DNA from: Pseudomonas sp. NFIX28
GTDB lineage: Bacteria; Pseudomonadota; Gammaproteobacteria; Pseudomonadales; Pseudomonadaceae
DNA: 64,000 nucleotides
Assembly: GCF_900107395.1 (NCBI RefSeq)
Contig: NZ_FNPW01000003.1
Span: 236,632-300,631, forward strand
Reading direction: 5' to 3'
Both the position numbers and the translations under genes were made by a program. The notes beneath the pieces are model-generated. The model was given only the letters and a program-made list of their open reading frames with translations. It was not told where the DNA came from and ran no database searches. This document shows positions 44,888-53,068 of the stretch, piece after piece. Within the stretch, counting starts at the first letter, position 1; the number at the start of each line of letters is the position of its first letter.

Positions 44888-45490
44888 TTATTTAGCGCGG
44901 AAGAAAGATCGCAAGGCATTCAATCGTCCACGGGGGGCATCTAGAGTTAGCACTGGCCACTCAACTTCAAGCGGATAACCTGGCTGCTGCTCGATACGGT
45001 TCAAGGCAACGCAATAGCGCTTCCACTCCAGTAAGGCAGATTGTTCCTCGGATGAGGCTTCTCCCAGTTCAAGGGCGTATTGAAGGGGCGCCATGCGCAA
45101 CGACGCCTCACCCAATAGTTTGTCCCGTTCACTTTGAGCGGCGAGTGTTGCTGCTGCCTGTTGTGCTTTTACATCAAGCTGCCAGGAACCCTCGTGCCAA
45201 CTGAAGTACGGTCCCGGTGGCGCCGTTTTCGTAAATCCTTCTGGCAGGTCACCCACCTCGGACCACTCCACGGATTCACCTGTATCGGTGCTATAGACCA
45301 CACCACGCAAATCAAGAACTTGTTGAGGCCAGCCTCCAATAAGGGCCCATACATGACCAGACATTGGCTCATCGAGCTGCTGGTCCAGAGTTACAGCATT
45401 ATTTGGTAACTGAATGCCCAAACCAGGAATAAGGGGAAACTCGACAGGGCCGATCAGAGCCCCCGATACATCAATCAGGTAGTTCATCAT
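44888..45490 (-). CDS. Tail fibre assembly chaperone (cassette C)
   Basis: 200 residues. Its C-terminal half is the helical tail-fibre-assembly type: QSERDKLLGEASLRMAPLQYALELGEASSEEQSALLEWKRYCVALNRI, ending in VEWPVL. The N-terminal half (MMNYLIDVSGALIGPVEFPLIPG, GHVWALIGGWPQQVLDLRGVVYSTDTGE) matches the short beta domain of related chaperones. It follows fibre C with a 6-bp gap, as each fibre here is followed by its chaperone. Confidence 0.8.
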   Translation of the reverse strand: MMNYLIDVSGALIGPVEFPLIPGLGIQLPNNAVTLDQQLDEPMSGHVWALIGGWPQQVLDLRGVVYSTDTGESVEWSEVGDLPEGFTKTAPPGPYFSWHEGSWQLDVKAQQAAATLAAQSERDKLLGEASLRMAPLQYALELGEASSEEQSALLEWKRYCVALNRIEQQPGYPLEVEWPVLTLDAPRGRLNALRSFFRAK

Positions 45491-45496
45491 TTCGTC

Positions 45497-46561
45497 TCAG
45501 ATCAGTTTCAACCGGCCAGGGTAGGCAACGTTATGGGGACGCGCCTCTGCGCCTCCTTCGTTGGATAAACCGGTACCCACAGGTGTGGTCCCAACCAACT
45601 GGTAGGGAAGCGTGTACCTCAGAGACCAGACCGACGTCTGGAAGACCGCTCCATTCGCAGCCCCTTCCCCCACCGCCACCGCCGTCGGCGTATGGATGTG
45701 CGCCCGATTCTGGTCTCGTTGGACAACGCCAGGATTACGACCCGGATCGATTCCTCGCCCTTCGTCCAGAACCCGCAGGAACTCACCCCGCCCTTCGGGC
45801 CCTCGAAACGTCAGCGCGCCATCACCACTAGTCCAGCCTCCTTCCGCGCCGACTCGCGTAGCCTCGGTCCACATCATTCCCGACACCTTGGCGTGATCCC
45901 ACAGCCAGGGCCATTCGGCGCGACTGAGAATCGCCCCGTTCAAGGCGCCATAACCACCGGGGCTGAAAGCGGTCGTCGTTTCAAAGACCGGACGCCCCAG
46001 AGGCGTACTATCGAACCGACCTACCGGCCACCAACTTCCAGCACCATCGCTGCGCAGATGCCACCAATCCCCTGCGCCCATAAGCACCAGGAAGGGATAA
46101 CCAGCAGGACGTAAATGAGTGTGGAACTTGATGTTGTCGGTTCCCGAACATTGCACTACCAAGCGGTTACCGCTGTTGTCGACGCGGCGCACGATAACAT
46201 CACGCACTCCCAGGCCTGCATTGCTGGGAGGAAGCGTTATCGATACCGAATCTGCCGCACCGTTGATGAGTAACAAACCCAGTTCGTCAGGCTCCAGCAA
46301 TCTGGAAACCGCAACATTTTTCACCACTGAAAGCATCGGGCTTGCTTTACCAACAATAACTTGCAATGCCTTCAGCAACTGACCGTTATCGTTTTCATCC
46401 GGTGCTATTCCTGCGTTCTTTATTACTGCCAATATTTCTTGAGTTATACCATTGCCCCAAGCTGCTGGAATCAATGATCCTGGTGCACCAGAAATCGCAT
46501 TTTCATCGACAAACCGACCACCGACCAAACCAACACTTGGAACACTATTCGGATAATCCAT
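45497..46561 (-). CDS. Tail fibre protein with collar-type C-terminus (cassette C)
   Basis: 354 residues. N-terminal about 55 residues are the shared fibre module (MDYPNSVPSVGLVGGRFVDE, GAPGSLIPAAWGNGITQE) found in all three fibres here and used for baseplate attachment. Middle region contains NRLVVQCSGTDNIKFHTHLR; the C-terminal part is a phage tail collar/receptor-type tip (GPEGRGEFLRVLDEGRGIDPGRNPG, NVAYPGRLKLI). ATG 46561 is preferred over GTG 46564. The distal half determines bacterial target. Confidence 0.83.
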   Translation of the reverse strand: MDYPNSVPSVGLVGGRFVDENAISGAPGSLIPAAWGNGITQEILAVIKNAGIAPDENDNGQLLKALQVIVGKASPMLSVVKNVAVSRLLEPDELGLLLINGAADSVSITLPPSNAGLGVRDVIVRRVDNSGNRLVVQCSGTDNIKFHTHLRPAGYPFLVLMGAGDWWHLRSDGAGSWWPVGRFDSTPLGRPVFETTTAFSPGGYGALNGAILSRAEWPWLWDHAKVSGMMWTEATRVGAEGGWTSGDGALTFRGPEGRGEFLRVLDEGRGIDPGRNPGVVQRDQNRAHIHTPTAVAVGEGAANGAVFQTSVWSLRYTLPYQLVGTTPVGTGLSNEGGAEARPHNVAYPGRLKLI

Positions 46562-46582
46562 CACCTAACCTCTTCAATTACA

Positions 46583-47053
46583 TCACTCAGCAGGAATCTC
46601 GGGCCATTCGATAACCGTTGGAAACCCCTCTTGCTCCTGCACCCGCGATAGCAGCACCCGGTACTTTTTCCAGGTACTCAAAGAGATCTTCTTCGTGGCC
46701 AAGGCCGCGATCTCCTTATCCGTGGCAATTTCAAGTTCCACGGAGTCTTGCAGGATATTCACGTCGGCCTGCAACTTCTCGATCATGGAGTTGGCGACAG
46801 CCGTCAGTTCGGCGCGTTGTAGCAACATATTGCTCTTAATCACATCAACCCCCGGCTCGGCGATATCACCAAATTCCAAAGCCACTGCACGATCAAACAA
46901 TTCACGACCATGTAATTCCGGGTCATCGGGAGAAGCAGTAAATATGATTTCGCCAAGCGACTCCCTGCTCTCTTCGAAAGTCACATACAAATTAAGCGTT
47001 GTATGAGCCAGGTCGTTCCAGCACGGCGTACGAGCACTCAATACCTTCATCAT
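46583..47053 (-). CDS. Tail fibre assembly chaperone-like protein (cassette B)
   Basis: 156 residues: an N-terminal beta segment (NLYVTFEESRESLGEIIFTA) and the helical, chaperone-type C-terminal half (SMIEKLQADVNILQDSVELEIATDKE, LSTWKKYRVLLSRVQEQEGFPT, VIEWPEIPAE). The final W.KYRVLL..V.....P motif is shared with the other fibre chaperones here. Lies between fibres B and C. Confidence 0.72.
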   Translation of the reverse strand: MMKVLSARTPCWNDLAHTTLNLYVTFEESRESLGEIIFTASPDDPELHGRELFDRAVALEFGDIAEPGVDVIKSNMLLQRAELTAVANSMIEKLQADVNILQDSVELEIATDKEIAALATKKISLSTWKKYRVLLSRVQEQEGFPTVIEWPEIPAE

Positions 47054-47054
47054 A

Positions 47055-48608
47055 TTAAGAGATCCTCAAGCATAGAGTTGTAGAGTCGGGGCTCGCGCCA
47101 TCGGTGTTCCGGACGGCACCCATGATCCGCCAAGTGCCCGCGGGCGCACCGCCCCAGGCAGAACCGTCGGTGGCGGTAAACCGGCAATTCACGCCGGCTA
47201 CCAGCTCGCCGGGCCCGGTACCACCGCCACCGCCAACAACGAGCAAGGCATAAGACCCGACCGCGCCGGCACCTGCCGTGGCCTGCGCAGTTACCGCCTT
47301 CCAGTTACCGATATGGTCGGTCCAGACGGTTCCAAGATCGGTAGCATCGACTTGCACCCTGAGTCCCGAGCCATCGGCCGCCCATCCCACCATGACCTGA
47401 TTGTTGCTCTGCCCATTCCCGCCACCCTGGCGTACCGGAGTAAAGCTAAGCCGTGGCTGAAGATAATAAACGCCATTATCGGAAGCCCTTCTGAAGTAAG
47501 GGGAGTTGGGGTCATTACCTGCAAACCCCGCATAAGTAATCGAATCTCTTAAAATCCGGTCGCCTAAAAAGGAATTAACCTGAGTCGCGGTATACGCATC
47601 GGTAATGCCATACCCACCCAAAGTAGTCGCAGCCCTGGCCAGACCCACATATTCGTTGTTGTTTTTATTGCGCATATACGGCGATGCTGAATTGCCGCTG
47701 GCAAAACCAGCAATAGAGCAAGCATCGGAACTGATCTTGGCATCCAGCAACCCATTGGTCGCCGTCTTGTTGTACACCTCGGAAACATCGGCCTTTTTCG
47801 AAGGATCGAAGTTTCGCGAACACCACAGGCTGCCGAAGTTGGTGGCATCGACCTGGATAAGAACGTTTTGCCCATCCCAGCCGATATAGACCGAGTTGGT
47901 TAATTGGGTACCGACCCCACCCTGCTTGACGAAGGCATTGTTCGCCGCCGTTTTGCTGTAAGCATCAGTAATCGCATAACCATCCAGGGTCGTCGGGTTC
48001 GATCCCGAAGTCACCTGGCCGCGCGCATTGACCACTACTTTCCGATATTCCCCGGCAGCCACGCCGGTGGCCCCAGCCATCAGTTCAAAAACCAGGGGCG
48101 TGGCCCCGACGGTAATCGGTCCTGTGGTGGTCATTTGCCAGATACGCGACTTGTTAACCTGCCCTTCGTCCGTCCCGACAATAAAGTTGGACGTCACCTG
48201 ATAATCCAGCGCCGCATCCGGCGCTCGCGACCAGGAATCGGCCGAAACGATATAAAGCCCGTTCTGCGCCGCATTAGCCTGATCCTTGACCAGCACACGA
48301 TCGGAGGTCGTGAGCTGCACGCCATCAATGGCTTGCAGTCCGCTCAAAGCAACGGAACCGGTGGTGGCGACACGTACGGAATCCTTGAAATCCCGGGCAG
48401 CGAAACTCTGGATCGCCTGCAGCAACTGCGTGGTCGATTCCTCGTCGGGGACCAGACCGGCCGATTTGATGACATTCAGGATCTCCTGTGTCACCGCATT
48501 GCCCCAGCTAGCGGGAATCAATGATCCCGGGGTCCCGGCCATCGGGTTTTCGTCGACAAACTTCCCATTCACCAGCCCGACACCGGGCACCCTCGTTGGA
48601 TAATCCAT
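47055..48608 (-). CDS. Tail fibre protein (cassette B)
   Basis: 517 residues, the longest fibre. Shared N-terminal module (MDYPTRVPGVGLVNGKFVDE, GTPGSLIPASWGNAVTQE), then a repetitive shaft with two recurring units: TTLDGYAITDAYSKT / TTLGGYGITDAYTAT and NQVMVGWAADGSGLRVQVDA / NSVYIGWDGQNVLIQVDATN. The C-terminal tip is Gly-rich (VVGGGGGTGPGELVAGVNCRF). The middle LSGLQAIDGVQLTTSDRVLVKDQ motif recurs in many tail fibres. Short fibre-like trimer expected. Confidence 0.85.
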   Translation of the reverse strand: MDYPTRVPGVGLVNGKFVDENPMAGTPGSLIPASWGNAVTQEILNVIKSAGLVPDEESTTQLLQAIQSFAARDFKDSVRVATTGSVALSGLQAIDGVQLTTSDRVLVKDQANAAQNGLYIVSADSWSRAPDAALDYQVTSNFIVGTDEGQVNKSRIWQMTTTGPITVGATPLVFELMAGATGVAAGEYRKVVVNARGQVTSGSNPTTLDGYAITDAYSKTAANNAFVKQGGVGTQLTNSVYIGWDGQNVLIQVDATNFGSLWCSRNFDPSKKADVSEVYNKTATNGLLDAKISSDACSIAGFASGNSASPYMRNKNNNEYVGLARAATTLGGYGITDAYTATQVNSFLGDRILRDSITYAGFAGNDPNSPYFRRASDNGVYYLQPRLSFTPVRQGGGNGQSNNQVMVGWAADGSGLRVQVDATDLGTVWTDHIGNWKAVTAQATAGAGAVGSYALLVVGGGGGTGPGELVAGVNCRFTATDGSAWGGAPAGTWRIMGAVRNTDGASPDSTTLCLRIS

Positions 48609-48619
48609 TGCTCTAATCT

Positions 48620-48900
48620 CTACTCATAGTTGATGTTCACCAGACCATGGGCTGGTCGAACTGTGTTGAATCGGGTGTTGCGAAGCCCTGCCGGAACATG
48701 TCCTGCAGCGCCGGCAATACCTGCCGTTGTCGGGGGAAAAGTGAATGACTCTTTCCTGCTGGCGAAATGATCGAACGTGCCCTGCTAGGCACATGGCTTC
48801 GATAAAAGAGGCGCAGGGGGCTTCCAGGCAGCAGGCTATTTCGATGAGGTGCGTCGCGAGCCGATTGCCCATGGTGAGCAGGCGCCGCCGCACTGAAGCT
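48620..48900 (-). pseudogene. Decayed YmfQ (DUF2313) baseplate gene remnant
   Basis: Reverse-strand translation in shifting frames matches the intact YmfQ at 50480-51079. SVRRRLLTMGNRLATHLIEIA parallels AVRRRLLAVGSQAIAYYIEIA, and the end VRPAHGLVNINYE parallels SAPAHTRVHINYD. The two ends are in different frames with divergent sequence between, so the copy is broken, and its 5' half is gone. It sits directly before fibre B, just as intact YmfQ sits before fibre A. A few dozen bases of unassigned sequence (48901-48967) precede it. Confidence 0.7.
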
Positions 48901-48967
48901 CATCAAATCACTGACTGCCTTGGCGGCTGTGAGAGGGCGGCCTGAAAAAGCCGCGCAAGGATTCAGC

Positions 48968-49609
48968 TCAGCTGTCGACGACCTGGCGAATCGCCTGGAT
49001 CGCCGCCTCACAGGCATCTTGCGCAGCGTCCTGCTTACCCTTGGCGGCCTGCGCTCGGATGCGCTCCTTTGCCTGCAGTCGCAGGGTGCGAATGGCAAGC
49101 AGTTTGCTGTCGGACTCGGCCGCTTTTTCGAGCATCTCGTCTGCGGCCTGCTTTGCCGTCCGGCCTTTGGCCACCCAGGCACTGACCGCAGGAGGCACGA
49201 CCTTTTTTGGATAACCCGACTCCTTGAACAGCCGAGCCTCGGCAGCGGCCTGGGCATACTCCATGACACGCAGCGGATCGCCGAACAGGACCTGGCGAAC
49301 GCTGTCGGCCTCTGCATCGACCCTGGAACAAAGATGTTCCACTTTCTCTTGCTCCAGCATCACGACCTGGCTGGCATCGGCTGTCCATTGACTGCCATCC
49401 CATTCGTGAACCGCTGATGGCTGGGGCGTCTCGACCCTGCTCAGGGCCCCTCCAAACACATAGTGCAGTGCCTCTTTACACTTCCACTGCTCAGCCGTGA
49501 CCGGCAAAACACCCAGGGCGCTGGAAGGGGCCGCATAGGCAAATTGCTCAGTGTCTTGCCACTCGACAACGACTCCGGTCGCCAGGCAATAAAGAACTTG
49601 CTTCGTCAT
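48968..49609 (-). CDS. Phage tail fibre assembly chaperone (cassette A)
   Basis: 213 residues. N-terminal short beta segment (VLYCLATGVVVEWQDTEQFA, VHEWDGSQWTADASQ) and a long Ala/Glu/Lys helical C-terminal region (LFKESGYPKKVVPPAVSAWVAKGRTAKQAADE, IRTLRLQAKERIRAQAAKGKQDA). The KxVPxxVSAWVAKG.TA segment recurs in Pseudomonas tail assembly chaperones. Only 4 bp after fibre A, so presumably its partner. Confidence 0.72.
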   Translation of the reverse strand: MTKQVLYCLATGVVVEWQDTEQFAYAAPSSALGVLPVTAEQWKCKEALHYVFGGALSRVETPQPSAVHEWDGSQWTADASQVVMLEQEKVEHLCSRVDAEADSVRQVLFGDPLRVMEYAQAAAEARLFKESGYPKKVVPPAVSAWVAKGRTAKQAADEMLEKAAESDSKLLAIRTLRLQAKERIRAQAAKGKQDAAQDACEAAIQAIRQVVDS

Positions 49610-49613
49610 GTTT

Positions 49614-50468
49614 TCACCACTCGATCAGCATGAAACCGGGCACGCCATTGCCGCCAGGCTGGGCAAGCCCGACACCCGCAATGTAATAGCCACCCGCGCC
49701 GCTACCGCCAGCGCCATAACCAAAGGCTGGCTTACCTGGGACCCCGGAGGACGTACCCGATCTCGCGATGCCTCCACCCGCACCGAATGGCCCGCTAGCC
49801 CCTGCCCCTCCTATACCGGCAACAGTATTGGGCGAGACATCCGTAGCATCACCTCCTGCCGGAAAACCATTGCCTCCTGGAGGACCTGGCACATAACCAG
49901 AGAGATTGACCCCAGGGGGACCTCCATTCCCACCAGACAGCGACAACAGGGAGCCGGCTGTGCCGACCAATGTATTGCCCCCACTGGTCGCCAATACCGC
50001 GCCATTGCCACCCACCCCGGCCGCCCCGATCACCACAGGAATGACCTGCCCCGGCGTCACGGTGACAGGAAAGCGGATAACCGGCTGCCCGGCACCACCG
50101 CCGCCGCCACCGGAAGCAGTCGCGCTCGTGCCTCCCGGACATGCCCCCCCACCACCCCCACCCGCACACCCACTCAGCCAGATCTTCGTCACGCCCTCCG
50201 GCACGGTGAAGCTGCCGTTGGCGGTGAAGCGCTGAATGCCGAGCCCTGCGCTCTTGCGGCTGATGCTGCGAATCGCGCTCAGCAGCTGCGTCAGGTTTGC
50301 CTCGCTGGGGGTCAGTTCGGCGGCCGTGATCACGGCCAGCAGTTCCTGGGTCACCCCATTGCCCCAATCCGCCGGAATCAACGATCCCGGCGTGCCGGTC
50401 AGCGGGTTCTCATCGACGAACCTGCCGTTGACCAGGCCCGCGCTGGGCACGCTTTTCGGATAATCCAT
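49614..50468 (-). CDS. Gly-rich tail fibre protein (cassette A)
   Basis: 284 residues. Shared N-terminal module (MDYPKSVPSAGLVNGRFVDE, GTPGSLIPADWGNGVTQE). From about residue 80 the sequence is a glycine-rich domain (WLSGCAGGGGGGACPGG, GGGGGGAGQPVIRFPV, GGAGASGPFGAGGGIARSG) like the polyglycine-rich tips of T-even-type adhesins and other Pseudomonas fibres. This differs completely from the tips of fibres B and C, which suggests a different receptor. Confidence 0.83.
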   Translation of the reverse strand: MDYPKSVPSAGLVNGRFVDENPLTGTPGSLIPADWGNGVTQELLAVITAAELTPSEANLTQLLSAIRSISRKSAGLGIQRFTANGSFTVPEGVTKIWLSGCAGGGGGGACPGGTSATASGGGGGGAGQPVIRFPVTVTPGQVIPVVIGAAGVGGNGAVLATSGGNTLVGTAGSLLSLSGGNGGPPGVNLSGYVPGPPGGNGFPAGGDATDVSPNTVAGIGGAGASGPFGAGGGIARSGTSSGVPGKPAFGYGAGGSGAGGYYIAGVGLAQPGGNGVPGFMLIEW

Positions 50469-50479
50469 CGGTCTATCCC

Positions 50480-51079
50480 CTAGTCATAATTGATGTGCAC
50501 CCGCGTATGGGCCGGTGCGCTGCGGTGGATCTGGCATTCCAGGGCCGAGCCCGGGTTCATGCCGAAACGTTCGCCCCAGTAACTGGCGTTGAAACGACGC
50601 CCCAGGAGCAGCCGTCCGCCGGTGTTGAGGGTCCACATGAATTGCGCCTGCCAGGTGCCGAAATGTGCCTGGCCAAACCGCGCGCGGCCCATGCGGGGGG
50701 CTTCGTGCTCGGTGATGGTGGCATTCGGGTAACCCTGGCTGCGGGCGATCTCGATGTAATAGGCGATCGCCTGGCTGCCGACGGCCAGCAGCCGCCGGCG
50801 CACGGCCAGACGGCGGTCGTCGAACAGCGGGGTCGGGCCCAGGCAGGGATCGGGCAGGTTCATCACCCGTTCCCAATCCGGGACCAGTTCGCTGGCACCG
50901 GCCGGGTCCATTTCGTTGAGCAGGTCGGCCGCGCGAGCGTCGAGGCGCGCCAGCTCCTGGGAAATGCCCTCAAGCACCTCCTCAAGCTCCGGCACCCGCT
51001 CCGGGTCCCAGGCCGGGCCGCTGGGCAGCAGGCTGCGCAGCTGGCTCTGGTATTGCGCGGCGGTTCTTACTCCAGCCAT
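50480..51079 (-). CDS. YmfQ/DUF2313 baseplate protein (Mu gp48-like)
   Basis: 199 residues, intact. Core features are YQSQLRSLLPSGPAWDPERVPELEEVLEG, RRLAVRRRLLAVGSQAIAYYIEIARSQG and GQAHFGTWQAQFMWTLN. Start ATG 51079 with GGAGG 6 nt upstream; the frame's TTG at 51085 is not used. It overlaps the baseplate J end by 13 nt. In Mu-like phages this protein links the wedge to the tail fibre. Confidence 0.86.
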   Translation of the reverse strand: MAGVRTAAQYQSQLRSLLPSGPAWDPERVPELEEVLEGISQELARLDARAADLLNEMDPAGASELVPDWERVMNLPDPCLGPTPLFDDRRLAVRRRLLAVGSQAIAYYIEIARSQGYPNATITEHEAPRMGRARFGQAHFGTWQAQFMWTLNTGGRLLLGRRFNASYWGERFGMNPGSALECQIHRSAPAHTRVHINYD

Positions 51080-52107
51080 ACGCAACCTCCGAACGTCAGC
51101 AACTGGTTACTGGCGGCGGGAACATCCGCGGCCGGCGCGCTGAGCCGGTGATCGTTCTCACCGGCGGCACTGCTGATGGCCTCGCGAATATGGCTGATCA
51201 GCAAGGTGTCGCCCAGGCCGGCCTCGCGGTTGTGCAGATCGCGCAGCTGGGCCTCGACCGCCGCACGCACCGCGCTGGTGTCCGGCGACAAGCGCAGGCT
51301 GTAGGTCACGGGCGCCTGCTGCGGCGCCAGCACATGCAGCTCGGCCGTCACCGGGCGCAGCGGTTCGATGTAGGCCTGGACCTCCGCCAGTTGCTCGGGG
51401 TTCGGGATCGGTTGCGCATCGTCGTCGCGCATCACAAACAGCCCCACGGTCCCCGGCCCCAGATAGCTGCCACGGCACCACGCCCGGGTGATTCCCGGGC
51501 ATTCCAGTGCCCAGGTCTCATAGTCCTGGGCCGAGCCGCCGTGGGGGATGATGCGGTAGGAGCGAATTACCCGGGCGCGCAGCGATTCCAGGCTTTCCGC
51601 GGCCACACCGCCGCTCAGGCCCGGGGCGAGCACGGTGAAGGTGTTGCCGATACCCTGGATCGGTTGCACCGGGATCAGGTTCAGGCCGGCCTCGGCATTG
51701 CCCAGGGTGCCGGCATCGAGGGCCTGGACGGTGGTGCTGTTGTTGCCGGCGCTGGTGGTGCGGGCGGCGGTGACTTTGTAAGTGCGCCCGTCACTGGCCT
51801 GCAGCAGGGTATCGACATCCAGCACCGCGCCAGCCGCCGCGGTGAAGCTCACCGAACCGCTGGCCGCCTGGGCGGCCTTGCGCGGCTGGTTGAGGCGCAG
51901 CGCGGCGATGCGTTCCAAGGTCGACTCGTCGGCCTTGTCCGGCAGGATCTGATCGGCGATCCAGTCCAGGTAGCCATACAGGCCATAGGCGGCGCCACCG
52001 AGGGCGCGGGCCAGCACTTGCGCATCGGACTGGCGCAGCGCATCGCTGGCCAGGTCGCTTTGGGTGCGCTTGATCAGCACCGGCAGCGAAGGGGTTTCAA
52101 AGGGCAT
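51067..52107 (-). CDS. Baseplate J-like wedge protein (Mu gp47-like)
   Basis: 346 residues. Baseplate J signature: YGYLDWIADQILPDKADESTLERIAALRL, then [70 protein letters not shown] and GLFVMRDDD. Forms the baseplate wedge. It overlaps the gp46-like gene end by 11 nt. Confidence 0.92.
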   Translation of the reverse strand: MPFETPSLPVLIKRTQSDLASDALRQSDAQVLARALGGAAYGLYGYLDWIADQILPDKADESTLERIAALRLNQPRKAAQAASGSVSFTAAAGAVLDVDTLLQASDGRTYKVTAARTTSAGNNSTTVQALDAGTLGNAEAGLNLIPVQPIQGIGNTFTVLAPGLSGGVAAESLESLRARVIRSYRIIPHGGSAQDYETWALECPGITRAWCRGSYLGPGTVGLFVMRDDDAQPIPNPEQLAEVQAYIEPLRPVTAELHVLAPQQAPVTYSLRLSPDTSAVRAAVEAQLRDLHNREAGLGDTLLISHIREAISSAAGENDHRLSAPAADVPAASNQLLTFGGCVWLE

Positions 52108-52495
52108 AGGTCACCTGCCAACTGTTATCGGGGTTGATGTCCAGGCGTTCGCCGTTGGCCAGGACCAGCGTGGTGCGCAGGTTCAGCCGCTGGTCGTCGA
52201 GACGTTCGCTGATGATCTCGATCGCGCTGCAATGGCCATCGTCGATCAGCCATTGCAGGGCTTCGCGGGCATAGAACTCGGCGTCGAGCTGGGTCTGGCG
52301 CGTGAGCTTGACCCGGCGCAGCAGCCACAGCCGCGAACCGATGCGGTCGTCGGCCACCGTGGGGAAGCTGTCGCCCCACCAGCCGAAGCGCTCCTCGTCG
52401 TCCAGCGGGTCGTCGTCCGCGGCGCGGCGCCAGGTGAACAGGCTGATCAGCACCGCGCGGGTCAGGGCGCGGTGCAGGTCTTGGCTGACAAACAT
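52097..52495 (-). CDS. GP46-family baseplate protein (Mu gp46-like)
   Basis: 132 residues. The GP46 signature FTWRRAADDDPLDDEERFGWWGDSF is followed by GSRLWLLRRVKLTRQTQLDAEFYAREALQWLIDDG. The start at 52495 has GGAGG 6 nt upstream and forms a TGATG overlap with the preceding gene; an ATG three bases earlier is alternative. Baseplate wedge component. Confidence 0.88.
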   Translation of the reverse strand: MFVSQDLHRALTRAVLISLFTWRRAADDDPLDDEERFGWWGDSFPTVADDRIGSRLWLLRRVKLTRQTQLDAEFYAREALQWLIDDGHCSAIEIISERLDDQRLNLRTTLVLANGERLDINPDNSWQVTYAL

Positions 52496-53004
52496 CATTG
52501 GCCTCCCGCCGGCGCGCCGGTCTGCCCGCTGCCTGGCTGCACGCCGGCATGCACGTGCTGGATCTGGCTGATGCCGCCAGCGACCTGGTCGCCCTGGGAG
52601 ACGATCTTGCCGGTCTGGGTCAGGGTCGGGGTGTCGATGTGCACCGCACTGCTGGCGCGGATATTGAGCGTGGCGGTCTCGATGTCGATGATCCGCCCGC
52701 GCTTGAAATGAATCTTGTCGCCTTCGTCGGTGTAGATCGCCACTTCGCCGGGGGCCAGGGCCTTGAGGCGAAAACGGCGGTCGGCGACCACCAGCACCAC
52801 GGCATGGGAGCGGTCGCCGCCAAGAAAGGTGGCGATGCCTTCGGCGCCGGCCAGCGGATTGCTGGTGAAGCCATAAGGCTCGAAGTGCTCCATGTCGTCG
52901 TTCACTTCGCCGGCGGTCAGGCGCATTTGCAGCGATTGCAGTTTGTTGGCCGAGTTGGCGAGCACGACGGTGCCTCGCGCCAACAGGCGTGTCAGTAGGC
53001 TCAT
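52495..53004 (-). CDS. Baseplate assembly protein V (Mu gp45-like spike)
   Basis: 169 residues. Opens MSLLTRLLARGTVVLANSAN; features GFTSNPLAGAEGIATFLGGDRSHAVVLVVADRR and EGDKIHFKRGRIIDIETATLNIRASS. The C-terminal beta-helix end includes VAGGISQIQHVHAGVQPG with His-x-His, an iron-binding site in Mu gp45 and P2 gpV spikes. It tips the tube and punctures the outer membrane. Confidence 0.9.
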   Translation of the reverse strand: MSLLTRLLARGTVVLANSANKLQSLQMRLTAGEVNDDMEHFEPYGFTSNPLAGAEGIATFLGGDRSHAVVLVVADRRFRLKALAPGEVAIYTDEGDKIHFKRGRIIDIETATLNIRASSAVHIDTPTLTQTGKIVSQGDQVAGGISQIQHVHAGVQPGSGQTGAPAGGQ

Positions 53005-53068
53005 GGAAATGTCCTTGGCGGCGAAGCCTGCGCTTGGTGCAGGAGCGACTCCTGCGCAAAGCGCGGCA

